From Eilatimonas milleporae (GTDB lineage: Bacteria > Pseudomonadota > Alphaproteobacteria > Sphingomonadales > Kordiimonadaceae), in assembly GCF_003688555.1 (NCBI RefSeq), contig NZ_REFR01000012.1, positions 124,001-188,000 on the forward strand: 64,000 nt of DNA, written 5' to 3'. Every line of letters begins with the position of its first letter. Position 1 is the stretch's first letter. This document shows positions 36,136-44,027 of the stretch, one piece after another. The position numbers and the translations under genes were made by a program. A model generated the notes under the pieces. That model was not told the DNA's origin, searched no databases, and saw only the letters and a program-made list of their open reading frames with translations.

Positions 36136-36657
36136 TTAACCTTTTGGATCGGCAGGTGCGGGTGTGGCCAGGGTGGATCTTTCTAGCTCGGCGTGATCTG
36201 TGTGCTGTTTGGGTTTGACCCGAATCATATAAGGTTTGTCGCGATGGGTTGTTTGCACACCGACATAGAGAATGCCTTTCTGCCTGTCTGCGGTCATGCG
36301 CTCATTATAAACCACGCTTCCCGTCCATGTTTTATTAACTCCTATCTCGACAGGCGGTTCTTTCCCGACTGGTTGGCGCATGACGACAGCCGTCATCGCC
36401 CACTTCCCTCTGATGCGGTGCCAACATGGGCCTGCGGTATGGACAAGCAAATTTGTGACAGTGGTCGGTACCCTGCCAATGTTGGTCGCCCTCAGGGCAA
36501 GTTTGGGCCTGCCATCGTCATCATATACCATCGCCATATCCTCTATGAGATCCAGTCTCAGGCGCGGTTTGTCCTCGAACCAGCGCCGCACTTCAAGCGC
36601 CAGTGCCGCGCCGGATAGCATCAGAGCAAGGATAACCCCCCAATCCTGTAGGCCCAT
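36136..36657 (-). CDS. Membrane-anchored protein of unknown function
   Basis: A 173-residue protein with one N-terminal transmembrane helix (WGVILALMLSGAALALEV), then a soluble domain of mixed beta-strand character (LRLDLIEDMAMVYDDDGRPK, RATNIGRVPTTVTNLLVHTAG) resembling small Ig-like or immunity-type domains, though I recognise no family. GGGAG lies eight bases upstream of the ATG. The C-terminus is proline-rich. It is one of a run of unrecognised minus-strand genes; the 92 bases to the next gene leave room for a separate promoter. Confidence 0.75.
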   Translation of the reverse strand: MGLQDWGVILALMLSGAALALEVRRWFEDKPRLRLDLIEDMAMVYDDDGRPKLALRATNIGRVPTTVTNLLVHTAGPCWHRIRGKWAMTAVVMRQPVGKEPPVEIGVNKTWTGSVVYNERMTADRQKGILYVGVQTTHRDKPYMIRVKPKQHTDHAELERSTLATPAPADPKG

Positions 36658-36927
36658 GCGATTAACTCCCGTCCTTGTGTGATGAAGATCCGTAACGGCC
36701 GTGGTGGTTCACGGGCCGGCGTCCGGTGTTGTCATCGGGCCAGCATGAAACCAGCACCGTTTCCGCTCAAGCCGGACGCGCGTATCCCGCGAACATATAC
36801 ATTCCACTGTTCCAGGCAAACAGGCATCGGGCACCATGCCCTGTCCATGGCACGCCATGCGCGGGCTCGGTGTCACAGACACACCAAGTAGGGGCAGGAC
36901 CAAGGCCCGCGAGGTCATTGCCAACCG

Positions 36928-37677
36928 TTAAGGGTTTGCCTCTTCAGGCGTGACCGTGTCATCCAAAGCGGAAGCGCTGTCGCCAGTCTGGCTTTCTGGC
37001 TGTAATTCGGCGGACCGCATGCATTTCAACCGGTCTGTCAGGCTTTTATCCGTAGCATCCCGGTACAGGGAGGCCCATTCGAAAATAGCCCCTAGGATTT
37101 CAAAATTATCGATGCTCCAAGTGCCTTCATCGCTGCGGCATATTTCTACGCGCCTGCGGATCGGAAGCGACGGTACGTCCGACTGACGCGGAAGCGTATC
37201 GTAATAGTTCTTCAAATGTGTTCTCAGGGACATCAGATTCGTGAAATCCAGCAAGCCGCTTAATCTGGGTGGATACCTAAGCAGGCCGTTAAACCGTTTT
37301 GTCAGCTCAGTTTTGTCGGAAGTCGAGGGCTCCTGAGGCAAGTTTGCGTGGATCGTGCATAATTCCAGGGCTTCGACACTGAGATCGGCGAGCAAGGTGG
37401 CCAAAGTCCTTTCATTATCCTCTTTGCGGCGTGTTTCCTCGATCTCCTTCGCCGCCTGGATTTGTTGGCGCACGGCAAAAAAGGCAACGCCTGCCCCGAC
37501 CAGCGCCAAAAGTCCGGCGATCAGGCTCTGCCACTCATAGAAGGGTCGCCACCACAGCGAGCCCAACAGCATGGAATAGGCGAATGCCGTTCCGCCCCCG
37601 GCGCCGACCAGCAGCCCGGCCCACAGATAGGGGCTGGTCAGGGCTTTGATGAACCAGTTTCGGTCTTTCACACGCAT
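36928..37677 (-). CDS. Two-helix membrane protein with cytoplasmic helical domain, unknown function
   Basis: A 249-residue protein. Two transmembrane helices near residues 16-38 and 50-68, separated by LLGSLWWRPFYEWQSL, then a charged coiled-coil start (QQIQAAKEIEETRRKEDNER) and a mostly helical cytoplasmic domain with cysteines at roughly 107 and 179. The FYEWQ-L-AG-LAL pattern occurs in many otherwise unrelated bacterial proteins of unknown function, some in accessory islands. No enzyme motif is visible. The ribosome site is weak. The C-terminus is acidic (DDTVTPEEANP). Confidence 0.72.
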   Translation of the reverse strand: MRVKDRNWFIKALTSPYLWAGLLVGAGGGTAFAYSMLLGSLWWRPFYEWQSLIAGLLALVGAGVAFFAVRQQIQAAKEIEETRRKEDNERTLATLLADLSVEALELCTIHANLPQEPSTSDKTELTKRFNGLLRYPPRLSGLLDFTNLMSLRTHLKNYYDTLPRQSDVPSLPIRRRVEICRSDEGTWSIDNFEILGAIFEWASLYRDATDKSLTDRLKCMRSAELQPESQTGDSASALDDTVTPEEANP

Positions 37678-37758
37678 GGGCCGGTTGTACCCGTTCGCGA
37701 TCAGCTTGTCAGCCTATGGCATGCCGGCCCGTGTATACTGTAAATGCCTTCCAGACAG

Positions 37759-38271
37759 TCAAGCGGACTGGAGCTTTGATTTGTGCTTTGCGGTTATTTC
37801 CCGAATTTTCTTTTTCGCTTTTTCGCTGATGCTCACATTGTTCCATTTGATCGACCGGTTTCCGGGGTCGAATTCAAAAACCTTTCCCCGGTTGGACTGC
37901 CGGATATCATCCCGCCGCAAAACCCATGATTGGTCGTTGTGGGACTGCCATGATGCCAGGTTGCCATTTTCCAGATTAAGAACGAAAATATCGCTGTACT
38001 GGGCTTGGCCGGCCAGATAGTTGAACCAAACGCCGGTTTCACCGCCGCCTTTCTTTCCATCGGGAATGACCCCTCGGCCTGAGTCAAGATTGACCTCATT
38101 CAACCTGTTCACGATGTCGTCTATCAACCATCTTTCCAGCAGGCCGAAGACCGCATCAAGTGCCATCTCCACATGTGCCATGTCACCGCTAGCACCTGCA
38201 TTGCGTTTCGACAGGATCGAGTAAAAAACATATCCACCGGTATCGTTGCCGAGCCAGATGTGGTGTGCCAT
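37759..38271 (-). CDS. Protein of unknown function, 170 residues
   Basis: A soluble protein with AAGGA nine bases upstream of its ATG. It begins MAHHIWLGNDTGGYVFYSIL, continues with a helical segment (AHVEMALDAVFGLLERWLID), then a beta-rich part (YSDIFVLNLENGNLASWQ) and a lysine-rich basic tail (KAKKKIREITAKHKSKLQSA) that could bind nucleic acid. No family recognised. It is the 5'-most member of the unrecognised minus-strand cluster and is preceded by a long AT-rich gene-free region, its likely promoter. Confidence 0.72.
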   Translation of the reverse strand: MAHHIWLGNDTGGYVFYSILSKRNAGASGDMAHVEMALDAVFGLLERWLIDDIVNRLNEVNLDSGRGVIPDGKKGGGETGVWFNYLAGQAQYSDIFVLNLENGNLASWQSHNDQSWVLRRDDIRQSNRGKVFEFDPGNRSIKWNNVSISEKAKKKIREITAKHKSKLQSA

Positions 38272-38778
38272 TGCAGATATCCTTTTTCGAAGAGTTCATA
38301 ACGACAGGGCGCAATTCATCATTGCTTGGATCGTGTTCGAAAGAGGCTTTTTGACGCGTTGGTCCAAGCCGTGACGGCGCCGCTATTTCATAAAAGCCCC
38401 TTACCTTTGGGGCGCATTGGTCAGGCTTTCACCCAGGGCCTTGTTTGAATGTCATGGCGGCCCTCCTCGCTTGGTTGTGTGAAAAAGTCACTCCCAAATA
38501 CCATCATTGGATGATTTTGAAAACTTAAAAGTTCGTGTAAATAGTGCTGCTGCACTCTTTCAAGGCGATAAATGAGCGTCGCATATGGTTGCTAAATACG
38601 ATGCGCGCTATGCGATAATGTTTTAAATCACTGAAAAATATTGTGAAAATATCAGATTGCCCTTGGGGTGTCATAAACGATGGGGGCGTGTTGCTCTTTT
38701 ATTTTTATGATAAAAAATACAATTATTACGGTATATTCAGAACTTAAAAGTTTATATGGCCGATGCCGCCCCATATGG
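38272..38778. other. Long AT-rich gene-free region
   Basis: About 500 bases with no supportable gene, visibly the most AT-rich DNA in the window (38.48-38.76 kb). The 12-mer AACTTAAAAGTT, an inverted repeat with a 2-base centre, occurs twice, at 38522-38533 and 38741-38752. The region is consistent with promoter DNA, a recombination scar or acquired DNA. Confidence 0.65.
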
Positions 38779-38858
38779 CCGGTTGAAAATGTCGTGGGAC
38801 ATGGATGCGGCCGCGAGGGTGTCACGCCTGATTGACTGGTCAGTCAGTGGTTTTCTTT
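38779..38858 (+). repeat. 80-bp direct repeat, copy 1, containing a TetR-type palindrome
   Basis: Matches 39896-39975 at 72 of 80 bases without gaps, in the same orientation. It contains TGACTGGTCAGTCA (38833-38846), a 6+2+6 palindrome of the form bound by TetR-family repressors. A GC-rich hairpin (AGGCC/GGCCT) follows shortly after it, as in copy 2. Confidence 0.92.
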
Positions 38859-39181
38859 AATGGAAGTAACAGGAATGGGAGCAATAGGCCGTATCCGTAA
38901 GGGCCTTTGTTCCAGTCCTCTCTGGCCCGTACCGTTGGCGGAACAGCCATACTCCTTGAACGTGGCCCGGACGGGCAGTGCCCTCGACGCACAGCGGATC
39001 GGGTGCATGGCCTGACGACGGCTTGTTCTGGCCCCTGACAGGTCGCCTGTTGCTTGTTCAGGTGGTATATGCGCGCCATGTGTGCAATATTTCCGTATAA
39101 AGACAACTTATCCGATACAGATATACAGCACCGGGCATCGGTGCGAGGACAGATCGGATATTAAAAAGGAGATGCATATCA

Positions 39182-39346
39182 ATGGCTTATGAGAAGGGCA
39201 TGAGCTTCGTTTATAACCGGCGGGACAGATCGGTCACTGGATACTTCAGGGGGCAAAAGTTCGAGATGAGAGGTCCTTTCAACGGCCGGGAGGCCGCCAG
39301 GGCGGCTTACGAGCGGCGGTGCCGTCAAATGGGCTGGCGGGACTAG
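39182..39346 (+). CDS. Small basic protein of unknown function, 54 residues
   Basis: A short gene with AAAGGAG upstream of its ATG, at a rather long 10-base spacing. The protein (MAYEKGMSFVYNRRDRSVTG...) is rich in arginine, tyrosine and glycine; the C-terminal half (REAARAAYERRCRQMGWRD) looks helical and basic. It lies four bases upstream of the 145-residue gene, so the two form one transcription unit. No family recognised. It could be a nucleic-acid-binding partner or a small regulatory protein; this is only suggested by composition. Confidence 0.6.
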   Translation: MAYEKGMSFVYNRRDRSVTGYFRGQKFEMRGPFNGREAARAAYERRCRQMGWRD

Positions 39347-39350
39347 ACAT

Positions 39351-39788
39351 ATGGCGACGCAAGGCATGCAACATATTGTCAATTACCGCTGGGCCGTTCT
39401 CAATGTTTTCACCGATGGCGGCCGGTGGGCCTTTCCCGATACGGAGATAGATTATCTCAGGATTTATGAAGATCCCCTGGAAGCCCTGACGGCTTTTTTC
39501 GATTTGCAGGATGCGCGGGGGCGGGACGACATTGCCGCGATCGCCCTTGTCCGCGATGAAATCAGCATGGCGGACAACAGTCTTTTGAAGCGGGGCTGGT
39601 GTCTGGCGTTTCGCAGTGGCTGGGGCAGGCGAGACCTCAGCATGTTTGAAAGGCTGACCTTGACCCCTTTCAGCAACACGCCCGAGGACAGCGGTGTGCG
39701 GAAACGCATCCCCGAAACGGTCAGAAGGGCGTTTTTCGACGCGTGGCAGAATATCGCCGAGCACCACGGCGTGGCCCAAAAGGTATGA
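39351..39788 (+). CDS. Protein of unknown function, 145 residues
   Basis: A soluble protein (MATQGMQHIVNYRWAVLNVF...). Noticeable are an aromatic-rich N-terminal half (WAFPDTEIDYLRIYEDPLEA), a segment RGWCLAFRSGWGRRDLSMFE near the middle, and a basic helical C-terminus (KRIPETVRRAFFDAWQNIAE). There is no signal peptide or membrane helix and no catalytic motif I can name. It is translated together with the 54-residue gene; both are enclosed by the 80-bp direct repeats. A GC-rich reading frame with few rare codons supports it as real. Confidence 0.68.
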   Translation: MATQGMQHIVNYRWAVLNVFTDGGRWAFPDTEIDYLRIYEDPLEALTAFFDLQDARGRDDIAAIALVRDEISMADNSLLKRGWCLAFRSGWGRRDLSMFERLTLTPFSNTPEDSGVRKRIPETVRRAFFDAWQNIAEHHGVAQKV

Positions 39789-39895
39789 GACGGCAGGGAA
39801 TGCCTGGGCATGTCCGGCAATGTCCCGGCGATGAGGCGCGCGAGCGCGGAGGGCGGTTTTGCCGCTGCCCTATGCGGTCCGGTTGAATGTGCGGC

Positions 39896-39975
39896 CCGGT
39901 TGAAAATGTCGTGGGGCATGGGGGCGGCCGCGAGGGTGCCACATCTGATTGACTGGTCAGTCAGCGGGTTTCTTT
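39896..39975 (+). repeat. 80-bp direct repeat, copy 2, containing a TetR-type palindrome
   Basis: Counterpart of 38779-38858, 1117 bases apart. The palindrome TGACTGGTCAGTCA lies at 39950-39963 and is unchanged between copies, whereas the eight differences lie outside it. It sits between the 3' end of the 145-residue gene and the 3' end of the convergent TetR gene. A partial extra copy of the repeat start (CCGGTTGAATGT) lies just before it. Confidence 0.92.
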
Positions 39976-40053
39976 TAGGCGGGGTATAAGGCCGCACCCT
40001 CGGATGGCCTTCGGCCCGAACGTCCCTTATGCGGATGATTAGGGGGCGGGCGG

Positions 40054-40845
40054 TCAGGCGTGCAGGCCGTGCCAGAAAATCTCGAAACCCAGGCGGATAT
40101 GCCGGTCCAGCGCCGGGCCTTGATAATCCCGGTCCTGGGCATGGGCGATGGCGGCGTCCATCTGGGCCCGCGCCAGGCCGTGCAGATAGGCGTCCGCCGG
40201 ACCGTCGCGGCCACGGGCCGGGTCCATGCCGGTGGTCAGGGTGTCGTTCAGGACGGCGCTCACTGTATCATGGACCGGGCGGAACCGGTCTTTTGCCTCG
40301 TCCATGGCTGTCCGGCTCACCATCAGGGCGGCGCTCAGCACGCGGGCGGCCCGGTGGTCGGCCATATTGTCCAGCCCCCACCGCACCTGCCCGTCCCAAT
40401 AGCGCAGCAGCCTGTCTTTGACCGGGCCGGTCGGGCGCAGGCTCGTTTGCGCCGTGTCGGCCATGGCCTGGACAATGGCCAGATAGACATGATCCACCAG
40501 CGCCTGCTTGCTGCGGTAATGGTTGAACAGCGTGCCGTTGGACACGCCCGCGGTATGCGCGATGCGGGCCGTGGTGACGGACGTGCCCTGACGCGCGAAC
40601 AGGTCGATGGCGGCCCGGACGATGGGCTCCCCTGGGGCAATCCCTGTCAGGGTTATGTCTGTCCCGGCCCCTTTGCGGTCGACCCGGCCGTGGTTAACCC
40701 GGTCGGATGCCGCTTGGCCGGGTGCGGTCTTGTCGATGACGGGCGGCGCCCCGGTTCCGGGGCGTTCACTGCGGTGGACACGTTTTTTGCGCCCATGCCC
40801 GGTGACGGGCCGGTCGGTCGACGCCCGTGCCGCTGCGGCGGACAT
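40054..40845 (-). CDS. TetR-family transcriptional regulator with long basic N-terminal extension
   Basis: A 263-residue regulator. The HTH region is clear at about residues 73-120 (IVRAAIDLFARQGTSVTTAR, then HTAGVSNGTLFNHYRSKQAL), followed by an all-helical ligand-binding domain with several methionines and aspartates. The first 70 residues are an unusual basic, proline-rich extension with no alternative ATG or GTG start, so it appears to be genuinely translated. The ATG follows the upstream S24 gene's stop after one base (TGACATG), giving coupling without a visible ribosome site. The inducer is unknown. TetR-type palindromes at 38.83 and 39.95 kb are candidate targets, but lie downstream rather than at its promoter. 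Confidence 0.9.
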   Translation of the reverse strand: MSAAAARASTDRPVTGHGRKKRVHRSERPGTGAPPVIDKTAPGQAASDRVNHGRVDRKGAGTDITLTGIAPGEPIVRAAIDLFARQGTSVTTARIAHTAGVSNGTLFNHYRSKQALVDHVYLAIVQAMADTAQTSLRPTGPVKDRLLRYWDGQVRWGLDNMADHRAARVLSAALMVSRTAMDEAKDRFRPVHDTVSAVLNDTLTTGMDPARGRDGPADAYLHGLARAQMDAAIAHAQDRDYQGPALDRHIRLGFEIFWHGLHA

Positions 40846-40846
40846 G

Positions 40847-41545
40847 TCAGCAATCCATGCTGCCGATGATCATCATCACCCGCAGCACCTGATCGCGCGG
40901 GAAGGACAGGGTTTTGCCCGGGTTCAACTGCCGCAGAAGCAGTGTGTCGCCCTTCCATTTGACGAATTGTTTGACCAGGCCGCGATGATCCGGCGTTTCC
41001 ATCAGCACAAAGCGCCCGTGCCGGGGTTTCAGCGCCGGGTTGACATAGACCAGATCGCCGTCCCGGTATTTCGGCAGCATGGAATCCCCCGTGACATAAA
41101 CGGCAAAAGCGTCTCTCACCCCGTGCAGGCTGGCCGGACGGAAGGTCCAGTCTATGGCGCCGTCCTCGATGACCAGATTGCCCTCATCGCCCCCCTGCGC
41201 CCGGCCCAGAATGGGCAAATCCTTCAACCTGTGGGCCGCATGGGACGGCAGATGCCGCATGATGGGGCCGGGGCCCGTGCCTGTGGGCGGGGTGGTCATG
41301 GGGCGCACGCTTGCTCTCCTTTGCATGGTCATGTGGGGTGTGTGATCCGGCCCCAAGCCTGAGACGGGACCTGGTATGGGGCCTGGGACGGGGCCTGAGG
41401 TGGGGCTGTCGGCGATTGTGCCGGCCGCCTTGCCGGTGATGCCGTGGGACGGTCCCGGAAATCTCTCGCGCATGGTCGCGCCGTCTCCGGCGAAAATCCT
41501 GTTGCGGCGGTGTGGCCGCGCGGTCCGTATGGCAACCTTTGGCAT
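40847..41545 (-). CDS. S24-family (LexA/UmuD-like) self-cleaving peptidase without a recognisable HTH
   Basis: A 232-residue protein. Start is ATG 41545, with GAGGAACAAATAT upstream. The C-terminal S24 serine-lysine peptidase is intact: Ser155 in VTGDSMLPKYRDGD and Lys192 in LVKQF; a likely scissile site is Gln117-Gly118 (GRAQGG). Relatives of this subgroup usually begin with a phage-repressor HTH; here residues 1-105 instead are basic then glycine/proline-rich (SGPVPGPIPGPVSGLGPD) and show no HTH. UmuD also lacks the DNA-binding domain, so a UmuD-like or adaptor role is possible. A perfect LexA-type box overlaps the ribosome site. It is coupled to the TetR gene. Confidence 0.85.
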   Translation of the reverse strand: MPKVAIRTARPHRRNRIFAGDGATMRERFPGPSHGITGKAAGTIADSPTSGPVPGPIPGPVSGLGPDHTPHMTMQRRASVRPMTTPPTGTGPGPIMRHLPSHAAHRLKDLPILGRAQGGDEGNLVIEDGAIDWTFRPASLHGVRDAFAVYVTGDSMLPKYRDGDLVYVNPALKPRHGRFVLMETPDHRGLVKQFVKWKGDTLLLRQLNPGKTLSFPRDQVLRVMMIIGSMDC

Positions 41546-41551
41546 ATATTT

Positions 41552-41566
41552 GTTCCTCTTTTGTTC
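41552..41566 (-). promoter_or_regulatory. LexA (SOS) box of alphaproteobacterial type
   Basis: GTTC-N7-GTTC on the plus strand (GAAC-N7-GAAC on the minus strand), an exact match to the alphaproteobacterial LexA box. It lies 7-21 bases upstream of the S24 peptidase start. One or two exact chance matches are expected in a 64-kb window, so location is the main support. Confidence 0.65.
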
Positions 41567-41738
41567 TATTAAACAGCACGGGCTGGTAATCGTCAAGCGG
41601 GTAGGGCGGGCCTTTTTGTCCTGTTCAGGTGGTGCCTGTCGCCAATATCGGCCCTTTTGCCGGAACCCTTGTCTCCCCCCTTGTCCTGCGTCCGGCTGAT
41701 CGGTGGGAGCGGAGGGTATTCGGCGCGGATGCCTCTCT

Positions 41739-41754
41739 TGGCATGTGCCTTGCT
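41739..41754 (+). promoter_or_regulatory. Sigma-54 (-24/-12) promoter for flgK
   Basis: TGGCATG-N4-TTGCT with the invariant GG (41740-41741) and GC (41752-41753) spaced by exactly 10 bases. It lies about 125 bases upstream of flgK. Hook-associated and flagellin genes are sigma-54-dependent in several alphaproteobacteria. Confidence 0.75.
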
Positions 41755-41880
41755 TATTCATCGGGCGCCGGACAGGCCCTTAGCCGATATATGGCGGTTT
41801 CAGCCCTCGGGTCGGCATGTTTTGCCCGGTGACGCGGGGCCTGTCATCGGCGGGGCCCGGACCCGGACCTGGAGAACGCA

Positions 41881-44004
41881 ATGGCGCTGAACAACATCAT
41901 CGATACTTCCCTGTCGGGGCTGTTTCTCAATCAGAGCGCCTTGCGCGTCACCTCAAGCAATATCGCCAATGTCAACACGCCGGGCTACAGCCGCCTTCAG
42001 GTCAGCCAGGAGGCCCGCGTCCTGTCCGGTCAGGCCGCCGGCGTGCAGTTGTCCGGGATCGACCGCGTGGTTGACCGCTTTCTCGACAGCGCCCTGCGCA
42101 CATCCATTTCCAATGTGGAGGAATATTCCGTTCAGTCCCGTTTCCACGATGCCCTTCAGGGGTTTCTGGGGCGGCCGGATTCCGACAGTTCCCTGTCCTC
42201 CCAGTTCGACCAGGTGTTCGGCTCCATCGCCGCCCTGTCGCTCAGCCCGTCCGAAAGCCTGCGCCGTCAGGAAGTGCTGAACGAAACCCAGGATTTCCTC
42301 AACCAGATGAACCGCATACAGGGTCAGATTCAGGACCTGCGCGCCGACACCGGCCGCCAGATCGACGAAACCCTGCGCGGCCTGAACGAGAATCTCGCCC
42401 GCGTTTTCGAATTGAACAATCTCATCCTCAGCCAGTCGGCGCGCGGCGGTGAAATCGGCGGTCTGGAAGGCCAGCTTGATGATGCCCTGCGCAATATTTC
42501 GGAAGTCATCGACATCAATATCACGCGGGAATCCAACAACACCGCCCGTGTCACCACCGCGTCGGGCCTGCCTCTCGTGGATTTCAGCCTGCGCCAGCTC
42601 ACCTTTGACGCGCCGGGCGTGGTCGGCGCCGAAACCCAGTTTCCGCCCATTGAAATCGCCGTTGTCGATCCCGTGACATTGCAGCCCATCACCGCGCCCA
42701 CCGACATGGCACCCCATATCCGGTCCGGCAGCCTGCGGGGGTTGCTGGATATACGGGACAATCAACTGGTCGACCTGTCCCAGACCCTTGGCGAACTGGG
42801 CGCCCGCGTGGCGGACGAATTCAATGCCGTGCACAATGGTTTCAGCGCCACGCCGGCGCCGGGCACGCTGACGGGCAAACAGACCTTCGTCACCGGTACG
42901 CAGCCCACCAATTTTACCGGCACGGTCGAATTTGCCGTCGTTGACGCCGACAATCAGCTTGTCGCCAAATCGACGATCGACCTGACGGCCTTCGCCAACA
43001 TGAACGCGGTGATCGCCCAGGTGAACACCGATCTGGGCGGTGCCGGTACCCTCGGCCTGACGGACGGCGTGCTGTCGCTGGACGCCGCCACGGCCGGCAA
43101 CGGCGTGGTCATCGCCGACGTGGCCGGCCAGGAAACCGACAGGGGCGGGCGCTCCTTCTCCCATTTCTTCGGCATGAACGATCTGATCCAGACCGACAAT
43201 GCCGGCATTTACGAGACCGGTTTCGCCGCCACCGACAGTCTTGAACTGGGCGGCGCCGGCACCATCGATTTCCGTGTCCGCGACGCGAACGGCGTTGAAC
43301 TGACCACCGTGACGGTGGACATATCGGCCCTGCCCATCAATACGGTCAATGACCTGATCGGGACCTCCGGACTGTCGTCCCCATCGGGGCTCGGCGCCTT
43401 TTTCTCCTTCGGCTATGACGCCAACGGCCAGATCACGGCCGAACCGCTCAGCACCCGTCCCGGCGTCACGCTGGAAGTGATCTCGGACAGCACCGATATC
43501 GGCGGCACCGGCATCAATCTGAACCTGGCCTTCGGTCTGGACCCGTCCCAGCGGGGCAATGCCGCCCGCAATCTGACCGTGCGCGAGGATGTGCTGTCCA
43601 ATCCCAACCTGTTGTCCATGAGCGTCTTTGACAATACCGCCGCCGTCGGCGCCACCGCGATGACATCCGGGGACCAGCGCGGTGCGCGCGCCCTGCAGGA
43701 ATTGCAGACCAGCACGGTCAATTTCGGGTCCGCCGGCGAACTGGCGTCCACCTCCCTGTCCCTGACGCAGTATCTCGGCCGGTTTCTCGACAATGCCGGC
43801 CTTCAGGCCCGCCGTGCCGCCAGCCTCGAGGAAGACAACCGCGCCCTCAATCTCGAACTGGAACAGCGACGGGCCGATGTCTCCGGCGTCAATCTGGATG
43901 AGGAACTGTCCAATCTCGTGGTGTTCCAGAACGCCTACAATGCCGCGGCGCGCATTCTGTCCACCGTGCAGGAACTGTATGACGAGCTTCTGGCCACGGT
44001 CTGA
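41881..44004 (+). CDS. flgK: Flagellar hook-associated protein 1 (FlgK)
   Basis: A 707-residue secreted axial protein joining hook and filament. The N-terminal flagellar rod domain (LFLNQSALRVTSSNIANVNT then PGYSRLQV, residues 13-40) and the C-terminal one (ELSNLVVFQNAYNAAARILS, about 672-691) are both complete and pair in the folded protein. The middle is long and variable, as usual for exposed D2/D3 domains. GGAGAAC precedes the ATG. It is exported through the flagellar type III apparatus without a cleaved signal. It is followed 23 bases later by flgL. The upstream sigma-54-type promoter fits late flagellar gene control. Confidence 0.96.
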   Translation: MALNNIIDTSLSGLFLNQSALRVTSSNIANVNTPGYSRLQVSQEARVLSGQAAGVQLSGIDRVVDRFLDSALRTSISNVEEYSVQSRFHDALQGFLGRPDSDSSLSSQFDQVFGSIAALSLSPSESLRRQEVLNETQDFLNQMNRIQGQIQDLRADTGRQIDETLRGLNENLARVFELNNLILSQSARGGEIGGLEGQLDDALRNISEVIDINITRESNNTARVTTASGLPLVDFSLRQLTFDAPGVVGAETQFPPIEIAVVDPVTLQPITAPTDMAPHIRSGSLRGLLDIRDNQLVDLSQTLGELGARVADEFNAVHNGFSATPAPGTLTGKQTFVTGTQPTNFTGTVEFAVVDADNQLVAKSTIDLTAFANMNAVIAQVNTDLGGAGTLGLTDGVLSLDAATAGNGVVIADVAGQETDRGGRSFSHFFGMNDLIQTDNAGIYETGFAATDSLELGGAGTIDFRVRDANGVELTTVTVDISALPINTVNDLIGTSGLSSPSGLGAFFSFGYDANGQITAEPLSTRPGVTLEVISDSTDIGGTGINLNLAFGLDPSQRGNAARNLTVREDVLSNPNLLSMSVFDNTAAVGATAMTSGDQRGARALQELQTSTVNFGSAGELASTSLSLTQYLGRFLDNAGLQARRAASLEEDNRALNLELEQRRADVSGVNLDEELSNLVVFQNAYNAAARILSTVQELYDELLATV

Positions 44005-44027
44005 GGCGGCAGGGAAAGGAATAAGTC

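Larger units (their letters stand above)
41546..41880. other. Divergent intergenic region between S24 gene and flgK
   Basis: 335 bases that hold the LexA-type box on the left and the sigma-54-like promoter on the right. I see no small gene in it. Confidence 0.6.

Noticed and set aside
38840-39106. Possible 88-residue minus-strand gene
   Set aside because: It overlaps the direct repeat, lacks a convincing ribosome site, and has the composition of noncoding DNA.
39464-39997. 177-residue minus-strand frame including the repeat copy 2
   Set aside because: It runs antisense to the 145-residue gene; the shared first eight codons with copy 1 diverge at once, so it looks like a regulatory repeat rather than a gene.
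31749-41545. tRNA-Leu as integration site of a genomic island running to the S24 gene
   Set aside because: No integrase gene and no second copy of the tRNA 3' end were seen, so a tRNA-borne island is not supported.
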